Shown here: positions 1 through 5,390 of the stretch, piece after piece | How positions within the stretch are numbered: the stretch's first letter is position 1 | Layout: the number at the start of each line of letters is the position of its first letter | From: Pseudomonadota bacterium | Lineage (GTDB): Bacteria > Pseudomonadota > Alphaproteobacteria > Rhodospirillales > Rhodospirillaceae | Assembly: GCA_023396465.1 (NCBI GenBank) | Contig: JAEWWF010000064.1 | Location: 1 to 6,748, forward strand | Reading direction: 5' to 3' | DNA: 6,748 nt | The notes under the pieces: generated by a model | What the model saw: the letters and a program-made list of their open reading frames with translations, nothing else | The model's database searches: none | Told to the model about the DNA's origin: nothing | Position numbers and translations under genes: made by a program

Positions 1-601
1 GGGCGGCGGCGGCGGCCTTGGCGGCCTCGCGCTCCATCTCGGCGGCCATCTCGGCCATCAATTCCTCTTCCGAGGCGGCGCGCTTGCCGCTGGCCTGCGC
101 GGCTTCCACCTCGGCCAGCAACTCGGCGGCGACGGGGAAGCCGCCAGCCGAAACCACCGGCCCGCTGCCCGCCTGTTCCGGCTCCGGCTGAGGAGCGGCG
201 GCGGCTGGCACGGCGGCTTCAAGGCGACCTTCGGCGACGGCGTTCAGCTGCGTCTTGAGGTCCTCGTCGGTCCCCTCGGGCTCCTGCTCGGTGCGTTCCA
301 GGTGATTGAGGATTTCCTTGATGCGGTCGATGGACGCCAGAATGAGCGTCACCGCCGCCGGCGTGACTTCCAGCTCACCATCGCGGAACTTGCCGAGCAC
401 GTTCTCGCCGGCATGGGCCAGACTTTCCAGCCGGGGCAGGCCAAGGAAGCCGCAGGTACCCTTGATGGTGTGAACGAGGCGGAAAATGTTGGACAGAATG
501 TCCCGGTCGTTGGGGTTCTGCTCCAGGTTGACCAGTTCCACGTCCAACGTGGCGAGGCTTTCCGAGGTTTCCGTCAGGAATTCACTGAGCAGGTCGTCCA
601 T
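1..601 (-). CDS. cheA: Chemotaxis sensor kinase CheA, N-terminal part (cut by window edge)
   Basis: CheA is the cytoplasmic histidine kinase of the chemoreceptor array; it autophosphorylates on its Hpt domain and passes phosphate to CheY and CheB. Two hundred codons are present. Residues 1-105 or so form the P1/Hpt domain, starting MDDLLSEFLTETSESLATLD. The phospho-accepting histidine is H44 in the classic motif RLVHTIKGTCGFLGL, followed by LESLAHAGE. From about residue 106 the protein becomes an acidic, Ala/Pro-rich linker that ends at the window edge in an Ala/Glu/Met-rich helical stretch (EEELMAEMAAEMEREAAKA). The P2-P5 domains (CheY binding, dimerisation, ATPase, CheW-like) must lie beyond the edge. 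The start is supported by an AGGGGAGAG ribosome binding site a few bases upstream. The gene lies downstream of chpT on the same strand, 220 bases away. The family call is secure; which chemotaxis cluster it belongs to cannot be told. Confidence 0.94.
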   Translation of the reverse strand, partial: MDDLLSEFLTETSESLATLDVELVNLEQNPNDRDILSNIFRLVHTIKGTCGFLGLPRLESLAHAGENVLGKFRDGELEVTPAAVTLILASIDRIKEILNHLERTEQEPEGTDEDLKTQLNAVAEGRLEAAVPAAAAPQPEPEQAGSGPVVSAGGFPVAAELLAEVEAAQASGKRAASEEELMAEMAAEMEREAAKAAAAA

Positions 602-821
602 GGTCTCTCCCCTTGCACGGCGGTCTTCGGATCGCCGCCAGGCACCCTCGGCCTCAGCGTCCGCCCCGCCGGCATCCTTGCCGTTCGGGCTTGCTGCCAC
701 CGGCCTTCTGGACGCGGGCGGACTGGGCGCAGCCTCATCGTTTCGGAGGCCACGCTACCACTTCTCGGGAAGTCATAGAAGGACTCATTGCGCACTTCGG
801 GGTAGTCACGGAAGCGCACTT
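602..821 (-). other. Non-coding gap between chpT and cheA
   Basis: This 220-base leader of cheA holds no convincing gene. Just downstream of the chpT stop codon is an imperfect hairpin (790-817; GCGCTTC pairs with GAAG-GCG across a 2-base bulge on the minus strand), without a T-run. The octamer GCGCACTT occurs twice (790-797 and 814-821), 24 bases apart, and a 14-base near-palindrome ACTTCTCGGGAAGT lies at 760-773. I found no convincing sigma-70, sigma-28 or CtrA promoter motif by eye. Whether cheA is transcribed from here or from the chpT promoter is open. Confidence 0.4.
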
Positions 822-1460
822 TCAGTCGCGCGGGAGTATCGCCGCGACCGCACTACCGGAGGCTTCACTCTCGAACAGAATCCGTCCACCGAGCCGCCGC
901 GCCATGCCCCCCGCAAGCCATGCCTGCACCGTCCGAGGCCCCAGTCCAGCCGTAGCCCCCGCCATCACCGCCGGCAGGTCGGGGTCGACCCGTCCGCCAC
1001 GCCCGGCGGCACGGGTGGCAAGACGCAGCCCCTCCCCATCCTCATCCAAGGTCACGCTGAGGGCGGCCGGGGCCACCGTTGCATCCAGCGCCACCAGGCA
1101 GAGGTTGAGCAGCAGCCGCAGCCGCTCCGGCCCCAGCGCGGCCAGACGATCCCGCTCCGGCAGGGCAATGGCGCAGCGAGGTCCGGCCCAAGCGGCCAGT
1201 TGGCGCGGCAGATCGCCCGGCTCCACCGCCCCGGCCATGCCAAAGGCGCCGCGCAGAGTGCGCAACTTCACCGCCGCCCCGGCGGCACTGGACGACAGCA
1301 GCTCCAGCGCCTCGGCATCCACCATGGCGGGGTCGCCGCCCATCAGTTCCGCGCCGTTGGAGACCGCCCCCACCGGGCCGGCCATGTCGTGACACAGCCG
1401 GGTGGCAATCAGCGCCACCAGCTCCAGCGGATCAACGGCTCCGGCAGGATCGTCACTCAT
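822..1460 (-). CDS. chpT: ChpT-like histidine phosphotransferase
   Basis: ChpT is a dimeric histidine phosphotransferase of alphaproteobacteria that relays phosphate from the hybrid kinase CckA to the response regulators CtrA and CpdR. This 212-residue protein has the expected two-part layout. An N-terminal helical hairpin carries the phospho-accepting histidine H24 in IATRLCHDMAGPVGAVSNG, followed by a conserved helix (ELLSSSAAGAAVKLRTLRGAFG). A degenerate HATPase-like C-terminal domain follows from about residue 85 and ends in the GLGPRTVQAWLAGGMARRLGG and ILFESEASGSAVAAILP segments, which resemble the Caulobacter protein. Length matches the family. I chose the ATG at 1460 over an in-frame ATG at 1553 because the intervening residues look non-family-like and the family histidine lies about 25-35 residues from the start; a GAGGGG sequence lies a little far upstream. 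It is divergent from the DUF3553 gene and precedes cheA. In non-Caulobacter relatives the CckA-ChpT-CtrA relay mainly controls motility, which fits a cheA neighbour, but that link is inference. Confidence 0.86.
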   Translation of the reverse strand: MSDDPAGAVDPLELVALIATRLCHDMAGPVGAVSNGAELMGGDPAMVDAEALELLSSSAAGAAVKLRTLRGAFGMAGAVEPGDLPRQLAAWAGPRCAIALPERDRLAALGPERLRLLLNLCLVALDATVAPAALSVTLDEDGEGLRLATRAAGRGGRVDPDLPAVMAGATAGLGPRTVQAWLAGGMARRLGGRILFESEASGSAVAAILPRD

Positions 1461-1560
1461 TTTGAAGAACCCCCTCGCGGTGGTGGCGTTGCCTCTTACA
1501 TGAAGGGAATGAACCCGGCTTCCGAAAGGTAGCCGCATTGCCGGTCGGGTCAAGAAATCG

Positions 1561-1566
1561 AGGAGG
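1561..1566 (+). promoter_or_regulatory. Ribosome binding site AGGAGG that fixes the DUF3553 start
   Basis: A perfect AGGAGG lies seven bases before the ATG at 1574. It selects this start over an in-frame ATG at 1538, which has no comparable site and would add a 12-residue Arg/Gly-rich leader not expected in the family. Confidence 0.85.
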
Positions 1567-1573
1567 AAACGGC

Positions 1574-1768
1574 ATGTTCACCGACTTTGTTCCGGGCGCC
1601 TTCGTCGTCCATCCCGGCGAGCCGGACTGGGGCATTGGCCAGGTCCAGTCCGCGGTGGGAGTGCGCGTCACCGTGAACTTCGAGAATGCCGGCAAACGCA
1701 CCATCAACACCGGGGTGATCGACTTGCGGGTGGTGACGGAGGACGAGGCGCCGCTGCCGCACCACTGA
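1574..1768 (+). CDS. Small DUF3553 domain protein
   Basis: This 64-residue protein is essentially one DUF3553 domain. The family signature is clear: F-x-PGAFVVHPGEPDWGIGQVQS (residues 5-26), then GVRVTVNFENAGKRTI (29-44) and a short hydrophobic strand VIDLRVV. The function of the family is not established. The pattern of short beta strands around HP..WG.G.V and V.F..AG resembles the small SH3/Tudor-like beta barrels found at the C-terminus of UvrD/PcrA helicases and in CarD-type proteins, so nucleic-acid or protein binding is a reasonable guess, but only that. There is no signal peptide or membrane segment, so it should be cytoplasmic. It is divergent from chpT with 113 bases between the start codons. 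It is followed 89 bases later by the coiled-coil gene on the same strand, possibly in one transcript; only a tiny CCCC-ATGA-GGGG hairpin (1772-1783) lies after its stop. Confidence 0.9.
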   Translation: MFTDFVPGAFVVHPGEPDWGIGQVQSAVGVRVTVNFENAGKRTINTGVIDLRVVTEDEAPLPHH

Positions 1769-1845
1769 ACGCCCCATGAGGGGGTCCGTAAGGGGAAGGA
1801 GCCGCAGCGGCCAGAAAGGCGTTGCGACCACAGAACGACCGTTGT

Positions 1846-1850
1846 GGAGG
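1846..1850 (+). promoter_or_regulatory. Ribosome binding site GGAGG that fixes a GTG start
   Basis: GGAGG lies seven bases before the GTG at 1858 and supports that codon as the start of the coiled-coil protein. It overlaps the 3' arm of a weak six-pair hairpin (1828-1847, CCACAG with TTGTGG, one G-T pair), which may or may not matter. Confidence 0.7.
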
Positions 1851-1857
1851 GTCTGCC

Positions 1858-2175
1858 GTGCCGGCCGAGATCATCGACCTCACCACCGTGCGGATGCGGC
1901 GCGGACTGGAGACGTTGCACGACCGCAACGACAAGCTCCAGGCACTGGCCCAGGACCAGGTGTCGGCCTGCCGAGCCGCCGAGGCTCAACTGGAGCAGTT
2001 GCAGGACCATCTGCGTGGCTTCGTCTCCCGCCTGGACCACCACCGCGACCGCTGCCTCACCGCCGCGCGCCGTCTGCGGCGTAGCGTCGAGGCCCTGGAG
2101 AGCGGCGACATCGACCGCATGATCGCCGCCCGCGACGACCTGTTGCGGCACATGGACCGTCGACTGCGACCGTAG
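1858..2175 (+). CDS. Small coiled-coil protein of unknown function
   Basis: I do not recognise this 105-residue protein. It begins (M)PAEIIDLTTVRMRRGLETL and is almost entirely predicted helix, rich in Leu, Arg, Asp and Gln. Leu/Val residues at about 45, 48, 52, 56 and 59 follow a 3-4 heptad-like spacing within AQLEQLQDHLRGFVSRLDHH, which suggests a coiled coil over roughly residues 17-75. A second amphipathic helix (SVEALESGDIDRMIAARDDL) and a basic tail HMDRRLRP follow. There is no signal peptide or membrane segment. It has two cysteines, C38 and C66, with no metal motif. The GTG start is chosen because of the well-placed GGAGG; an in-frame ATG at 1822 has no such site. The reading frame keeps a strong G/C third-position bias throughout, which argues that it is real. 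It sits between the DUF3553 gene and the asparaginase gene, 70 bases before the latter. An adaptor, inhibitor or structural role is possible, but nothing in the sequence decides it. Confidence 0.75.
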   Translation: MPAEIIDLTTVRMRRGLETLHDRNDKLQALAQDQVSACRAAEAQLEQLQDHLRGFVSRLDHHRDRCLTAARRLRRSVEALESGDIDRMIAARDDLLRHMDRRLRP

Positions 2176-2211
2176 GCAGCCCTTCCCCGCCGGGCGGAAC
2201 CTTTGTTACAA

Positions 2212-2245
2212 GGACGGATCAAACAGTTCCTGCGAGGATCCGTCC
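2212..2245 (+). promoter_or_regulatory. Perfect 9-bp inverted repeat abutting the asparaginase start codon
   Basis: GGACGGATC (2212-2220) and its exact complement GATCCGTCC (2237-2245) enclose a 16-base loop, and the second arm ends at the base before the ATG at 2246. The presumed Shine-Dalgarno sequence GAGGA (2234-2238) sits at the loop/3'-arm junction. In mRNA this would be a GC-rich stem partly covering the translation start; in DNA it could be an operator for a dimeric regulator. A short palindrome TTGTTACAA (2203-2211) lies directly upstream. The symmetry is directly visible; a regulatory role is inference. Confidence 0.55.
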
Positions 2246-3262
2246 ATGACCGCCAACGAGCGGACCATCACCCTCTTCCGCGCCGATGTCGCGGAAAGCC
2301 GCCATCCCATGATGGGCGTCGTCTGCACCCCCGACGGCAGCGTCGTGCGGTCCTGGGGCGACGACCCCGATGCCGTCGTGTTCCCCCGCTCCGCCCTCAA
2401 GCCGCTGCAAGCCCTGCCGCTGGTGGAAAGCGGCGCCGCCGACGCTTTCGCCGTCACCGACGAGGAGTTGGCGCTCGCCTGCGCCTCCCACAACGGCCTG
2501 CCCATGCATGTGGAGCGGGTGGCGGCGTGGCTGGCCCGCATCGGCTGCACCGTCGATGATCTGGAGTGCGGCGCCCACGCCCCCTATGACGCCGACGCCA
2601 CCCGCGCCATCCACGCGGCGCATGCCGATCCCAGCGCCCTGCACAACAACTGTTCCGGCAAGCACACCGGCATGCTGACGGTATGCCGTCACCTCGGCCT
2701 GCCGACGGAAGGCTATTCCCGCGCCGACCATCCCTTGCAGCAGCGCATCCTGACCACCTATGCCGAGACCACCGACACCCCGGAAAGCGCCATGCCGGTG
2801 GGGATCGACGGCTGCTCCCTGCCCGCCGCCGCCATGCCGCTGCGTGGGCTGGCCACCGCCATGGCGCGTTTCGCGTCGCCGGAGGGGCACTTTCCGCCGG
2901 ACCGGGCGGCGGCCGCCCGCCGCCTCTGCCGCGCCTGGGCGGCGCACCCGGAACTGTTGGCCGGGCCACAGACCTTCAACACCGACGCCATGGTGCTCAC
3001 CGGCGGCCGGGTGCTGCTGAAGCGCGGCGCCCAGGGTGTTTATGGTGGCTGCATCCCCGACGCCGGCATCGGCTTCGCCATCAAGGCGGAAAGCGGCAGC
3101 TCGGTTGCCGCCGATGCCATGACGGCGGTGGTGATGCGGGCCCTGAAGCTGGTGGACGACGCCACCTGGCAGGCCCTCACTGACCTGCCCTACTTCCGCG
3201 AGACCAGCTGGCGCGGCCTGCCCGCCGGCACCTATCGCCCGGAAGGCGGCTGGCCCGCCTGA
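2246..3262 (+). CDS. L-asparaginase, Rhizobium etli (AnsA/ReAV) class
   Basis: This cytoplasmic-type enzyme (338 residues, no signal peptide) should hydrolyse L-asparagine to L-aspartate and ammonia. It belongs to the Rhizobium etli class of asparaginases (the 'asparaginase II' family), which is unrelated in sequence to the E. coli enzymes. The family's key residues are all present: the Ser-Lys pair S49/K52 in FPRSALKPLQALP, S81 in ACASHNGLP, the metal site C136 and K139 in NNCSGKHTGM with C190 in PVGIDGCSLP, and a second lysine, probably K259, in LLKRGAQGVYGG. By position these correspond to the Ser48-Lys51, Ser80-Lys263 and Cys135/Lys138/Cys189 residues known in the R. etli enzyme. The glycine-rich GGCIPDAGIGFAIKAESGSS segment (267-286) is also typical. 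Length is slightly below the R. etli protein. The start has GAGGA seven bases upstream. The 3' end is partly duplicated just after the stop, and the gene converges on an aspartate aminotransferase that could use its product. Confidence 0.94.
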   Translation: MTANERTITLFRADVAESRHPMMGVVCTPDGSVVRSWGDDPDAVVFPRSALKPLQALPLVESGAADAFAVTDEELALACASHNGLPMHVERVAAWLARIGCTVDDLECGAHAPYDADATRAIHAAHADPSALHNNCSGKHTGMLTVCRHLGLPTEGYSRADHPLQQRILTTYAETTDTPESAMPVGIDGCSLPAAAMPLRGLATAMARFASPEGHFPPDRAAAARRLCRAWAAHPELLAGPQTFNTDAMVLTGGRVLLKRGAQGVYGGCIPDAGIGFAIKAESGSSVAADAMTAVVMRALKLVDDATWQALTDLPYFRETSWRGLPAGTYRPEGGWPA

Positions 3263-3294
3263 CTTCTCTAAGGGAAGGCGGCTGACCCACCTGA
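3241..3294 (+). repeat. Near-perfect tandem duplication of the asparaginase gene end
   Basis: A 22-base unit at 3241-3262 (last codons EGGWPA plus the TGA stop) recurs at 3273-3294 with 20 of 22 bases identical; both differences are G to A in the second copy. The copies are 32 bases apart, so the second is out of frame with the first and lies after the stop. In its own frame it would read EGG-stop. It looks like a small local duplication; no role is apparent. Confidence 0.85.
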
Positions 3295-3313
3295 AGCAGC
3301 GCCGGCCGAGCAT

Positions 3314-3350
3314 GAAAAGAGGAAGGGCGCCCCGACCGAGGCGCCCTTCC
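3314..3350 (-). terminator. Intrinsic terminator of the aspartate aminotransferase gene, possibly bidirectional
   Basis: A perfect 11-bp stem, GGAAGGGCGCC (3321-3331) with GGCGCCCTTCC (3340-3350), encloses an 8-base loop. Read on the minus strand, the stem is followed directly by TCTTTTC, a T-rich tract, and it lies 35 bases past the aminotransferase stop. On the plus strand it is followed by TGCTTCG, with few Ts, so termination of the asparaginase transcript by the same stem would be weaker. Confidence 0.82.
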
Positions 3351-3384
3351 TGCTTCGCGAGCGGCTACGCGGTTCAGCCGGCTA

Positions 3385-4587
3385 TCACACCAGGCTGGCG
3401 CAGAAGCGCTGGATGCGGGTGCAGGCTTCCGTCAGGGCCTTTTCGCTGGTGGCGTAGGAGATGCGGAAGTAGGGCGACAGGCCGAAGGCCACGCCCTGCA
3501 CCACCGCCACGCCTTCGGCCTCCAGCAGCGCCTCGGCGAAGTCGCTGTCGGTTTCGATGACGCGGCCGTCGGCGGTCTTCTTGCCCAGCACGCCGGCGCA
3601 GCTCGGGTAGACGTAGAAGGCACCCTCCGGGGTGCGGCAGGTCAGGCCCGGCGCCTCGTTCAGCATCTTCACCACCAGGTCGCGGCGGGCGGCGAAGGCG
3701 GTGCGCCACTCGCCCAGGAAGTCCTGCGGGCCGTTCAGCGCCTCGACGGCGGCCGCCTGCGAGACGGAGCTGGTGTGGGTGCTCGACTGGCTCTGGATCT
3801 TGTTCATGGCCTTGATCAGCTCGGCCGGGCCGGCGGCATAGCCGACGCGCCAGCCGGTCATGCTGTAGGCCTTGGACACGCCGTTCAGCGTCAGCGTGCG
3901 GTCATAGAGCTTCGGCTCCACCTGGGCGATGGTGGCGAACTGGAAGCCGTCGTAGACCAGATGCTCGTACATGTCGTCGGTCATGATCCAGACGTGCGGG
4001 TGCTTCAGCAGCACCTCGGCCAGCGCCTTCAGGTCGGCGGCGGAATAGGCCGCGCCCGTCGGGTTGGACGGCGAGTTCAGGACCAGCCACTTGGTCTTCG
4101 GCGTGATGGCCTTTTCCAGGTCGGCGGCGGTCAGCTTGAAGCCGGCCTCTTCCCCGCAGGCGACGAACACCGGGGTGCCGCCGGCCAGCAGCACGATGTC
4201 GGGGTAGCTGACCCAGTAGGGCGCCGGAATGATCACCTCGTCGCCGGCTTCCACGGTCGCCATGATGGCGTTGTAGATGGTCTGCTTGCCGCCGCAGCCG
4301 ACGGTGATCTGGTCGGGCACGTAGGTCAGGCCGTTCTCGCGCTCCAGCTTGGCGCAGATGGCCTTGCGCAGGGCGAGCGTGCCGGCGACCGCCGTGTACT
4401 TGGTCTCGCCGCGGTCGATGGCGGCCTTGGCGGCGGCCTTCACGTTGTCCGGGGTGTCGAAGTCGGGCTCGCCGGCGCCCAGGCCGATGACGTCCCGCCC
4501 GGCCGCTTTCAGCTCGGCGGCCTTCTGGGTCACCGCGATGGTCGGCGACGGCTTGATGGCGGACAGACGCTTGGCGATGATCGACAT
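3385..4587 (-). CDS. aatA: Aspartate aminotransferase, class I PLP-dependent (AatA/AspC, Iβ type)
   Basis: The enzyme interconverts aspartate plus 2-oxoglutarate with oxaloacetate plus glutamate in the cytoplasm; close rhizobial and Thermus relatives can also aminate prephenate. The 400-residue product has the full fold-type I set: substrate-loop motif IGLGAGEPDFDTPDNV (34-49), GGKQ (99-102) before the cofactor phosphate region, PAPYWVSYPD (121-130), N175 in SPSNPTG, D204 and Y207 in MTDDMYEHL, the Schiff-base lysine K239 in NGVSKAYSMTGWRVGYAAGP, and the carboxylate-binding arginine R375 in SPYFRISYATSE. Length is normal. The ATG at 4587 is chosen because the protein begins MSIIAKRLSAIKPSPTIAVT as in relatives and AGAGGGA lies about six bases upstream. 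The open frame continues upstream to 5436, but that part is antisense to another gene and is not protein-like. The gene converges on the asparaginase and diverges from the DUF2141 gene. aspC is the alternative symbol. Confidence 0.96.
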   Translation of the reverse strand: MSIIAKRLSAIKPSPTIAVTQKAAELKAAGRDVIGLGAGEPDFDTPDNVKAAAKAAIDRGETKYTAVAGTLALRKAICAKLERENGLTYVPDQITVGCGGKQTIYNAIMATVEAGDEVIIPAPYWVSYPDIVLLAGGTPVFVACGEEAGFKLTAADLEKAITPKTKWLVLNSPSNPTGAAYSAADLKALAEVLLKHPHVWIMTDDMYEHLVYDGFQFATIAQVEPKLYDRTLTLNGVSKAYSMTGWRVGYAAGPAELIKAMNKIQSQSSTHTSSVSQAAAVEALNGPQDFLGEWRTAFAARRDLVVKMLNEAPGLTCRTPEGAFYVYPSCAGVLGKKTADGRVIETDSDFAEALLEAEGVAVVQGVAFGLSPYFRISYATSEKALTEACTRIQRFCASLV

Positions 4588-4648
4588 GATAGTCCCTCTG
4601 ACTGTCGAAGGGCCGTCGCAACGGCGGGCGGTGGAAAAACGCGGCGAA

Positions 4649-4677
4649 ACACTACGTCCGCCGCCGGTCCCGTGCAA
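4649..4677 (-). promoter_or_regulatory. Weak candidate promoter of the aminotransferase gene
   Basis: On the minus strand TTGCAC (4672-4677) is separated by exactly 17 bases from TAGTGT (4649-4654), about 60 bases before the start codon. Each hexamer matches only three of six consensus bases, so this rests mainly on spacing and position. Confidence 0.25.
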
Positions 4678-4785
4678 GGGCGGGAATGAGGCCGAAGCCC
4701 CCTTTCGCCATACTCTCGCCACGGTTTTGCGGCATCTGAAGCACCGTCCGCCGATCCCCCCGCACCAGCCGTTGATGACCCGCCG

Positions 4786-5268
4786 ATGACTCGCTGCCGG
4801 ATCGCTGTCCGACCGCTCGCACTGGCCGCCATGGTGGCCGCTCTGGCGCCCCTGAACTCCCCGCGTGCCGAACAGTCCGCCGCCCTCACCGACGGCGTGC
4901 AGTTGAAGGTACGGGCGGAGCAGGTGGAAAGCGACCTGGGCATGGTGCGGGTGGCAATTTATGAAGACCCCGTCGCCTTCGCCGGCCGCGACCGCGCCAG
5001 CCAACCGGTGCTGGAACAGGAACTGCCGGCCGCTCCCGGCCGTGTCACCGCCGTCTTCGACGGGCTGGAGCCGGGCCGCCGCTATGCGGTGCGGGTGCTG
5101 CACGACGAGAACGAGAACGGCCGCCTCGACCGTGTGTTCGGCCTGTTCGCCATCGAGGGGGAAGGCGTCTCCAACGCCGACGATCCGCGCAAGGCCCGAT
5201 TCGACGACGCCGCCTTCGAGGTGCCGCCCACCGGCGCCCTGACCATCAGCGTGCCGCTGCGCTACTGA
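4786..5268 (+). CDS. Exported DUF2141 domain protein
   Basis: This 160-residue protein has a cleavable-looking signal peptide: basic RCRIAVR, hydrophobic PLALAAMVAALAPL, then a likely cut after A28 (SPRA/EQ). The mature part matches DUF2141. It has a strand that begins the domain (MVRVAIYEDPVAFAG, 53-67), the conserved FDGLEPGRRYAVRVLHDENE (91-110), NGRLDRVFGLFAIEGEGVSN (111-130), a disordered DDPRKARFDDAAFEV stretch and a closing strand ALTISVPLRY. The family is a beta-sandwich of unknown function, usually periplasmic or secreted. The segment D107-E-N-E-N-G-R-L-D115 has the DxNxNGxxD spacing of calcium-binding loops, so metal binding is possible. The ATG at 4786 gives a complete signal peptide but lacks a clear Shine-Dalgarno sequence. 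It is divergent from the aminotransferase (198 bases between starts) and 122 bases before uvrB, which has its own SOS box, so the two are probably not one operon. Confidence 0.88.
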   Translation: MTRCRIAVRPLALAAMVAALAPLNSPRAEQSAALTDGVQLKVRAEQVESDLGMVRVAIYEDPVAFAGRDRASQPVLEQELPAAPGRVTAVFDGLEPGRRYAVRVLHDENENGRLDRVFGLFAIEGEGVSNADDPRKARFDDAAFEVPPTGALTISVPLRY

Positions 5269-5356
5269 ATCACCCTGCCCTTCACTGCCCGTTGATCCCT
5301 CAGCGCACCGCTTCCTATTGATCACGGCGGCGGTTCGGCCCACCTTTGCGGTTCGT

Positions 5357-5371
5357 GAACATTCATCGAAC
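5357..5371 (+). promoter_or_regulatory. LexA (SOS) box upstream of uvrB
   Basis: GAACATTCATCGAAC is GAAC-N7-GAAC, which on the other strand reads GTTC-N7-GTTC, the direct-repeat LexA site known in alphaproteobacteria. It ends 19 bases before the uvrB ATG, the expected place for repression of an SOS gene. A further GTTC at 5351-5354 makes a partial palindrome GTTCGTGAAC with the first GAAC. No clear -35/-10 pair could be picked by eye. Confidence 0.72.
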
Positions 5372-5390
5372 CGAGGGGTGCGCGTTCGCC

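Noticed and set aside
1..75. GCC-rich repetitive DNA at the left edge
   Set aside because: It is explained by codons for the Ala/Glu-rich CheA linker and is not an independent repeat element.
574..819. Possible 81-codon minus-strand gene with GTG start between chpT and cheA
   Set aside because: The first 20 residues look protein-like (RFRDYPEVRNESFYDF), but the rest is Arg/Pro-rich with weak third-position bias, there is no ribosome binding site, and it overruns the secure cheA start.
486..1532. Long plus-strand frames opposite cheA and chpT
   Set aside because: Arg/Pro/Gln-rich composition without domains; the minus strand encodes recognised Hpt-type proteins.
1461..1573. Search for a CtrA box (TTAA-N7-TTAA) or shared promoter between chpT and the DUF3553 gene
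   Set aside because: No TTAA half-sites and no convincing -35/-10 pair were seen on either strand.
1828..1847. Six-pair hairpin before the coiled-coil gene
   Set aside because: The stem is short with one G-T pair, so I do not claim a regulatory element, although it overlaps the ribosome binding site.
1453..2151. 232-codon minus-strand frame across the DUF3553 and coiled-coil genes
   Set aside because: It would overlap two better supported plus-strand genes with good ribosome binding sites and has no recognisable domain.
2219..3313. 364-codon minus-strand open frame antisense to the asparaginase
   Set aside because: It is Gly/Ala/Gln/His-rich, as expected for the complement of a high-GC gene. 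The plus strand carries all asparaginase catalytic residues.
3775..4689. 304-codon plus-strand frame antisense to the aminotransferase
   Set aside because: Gly/Val/His-rich shadow of a well-supported gene.
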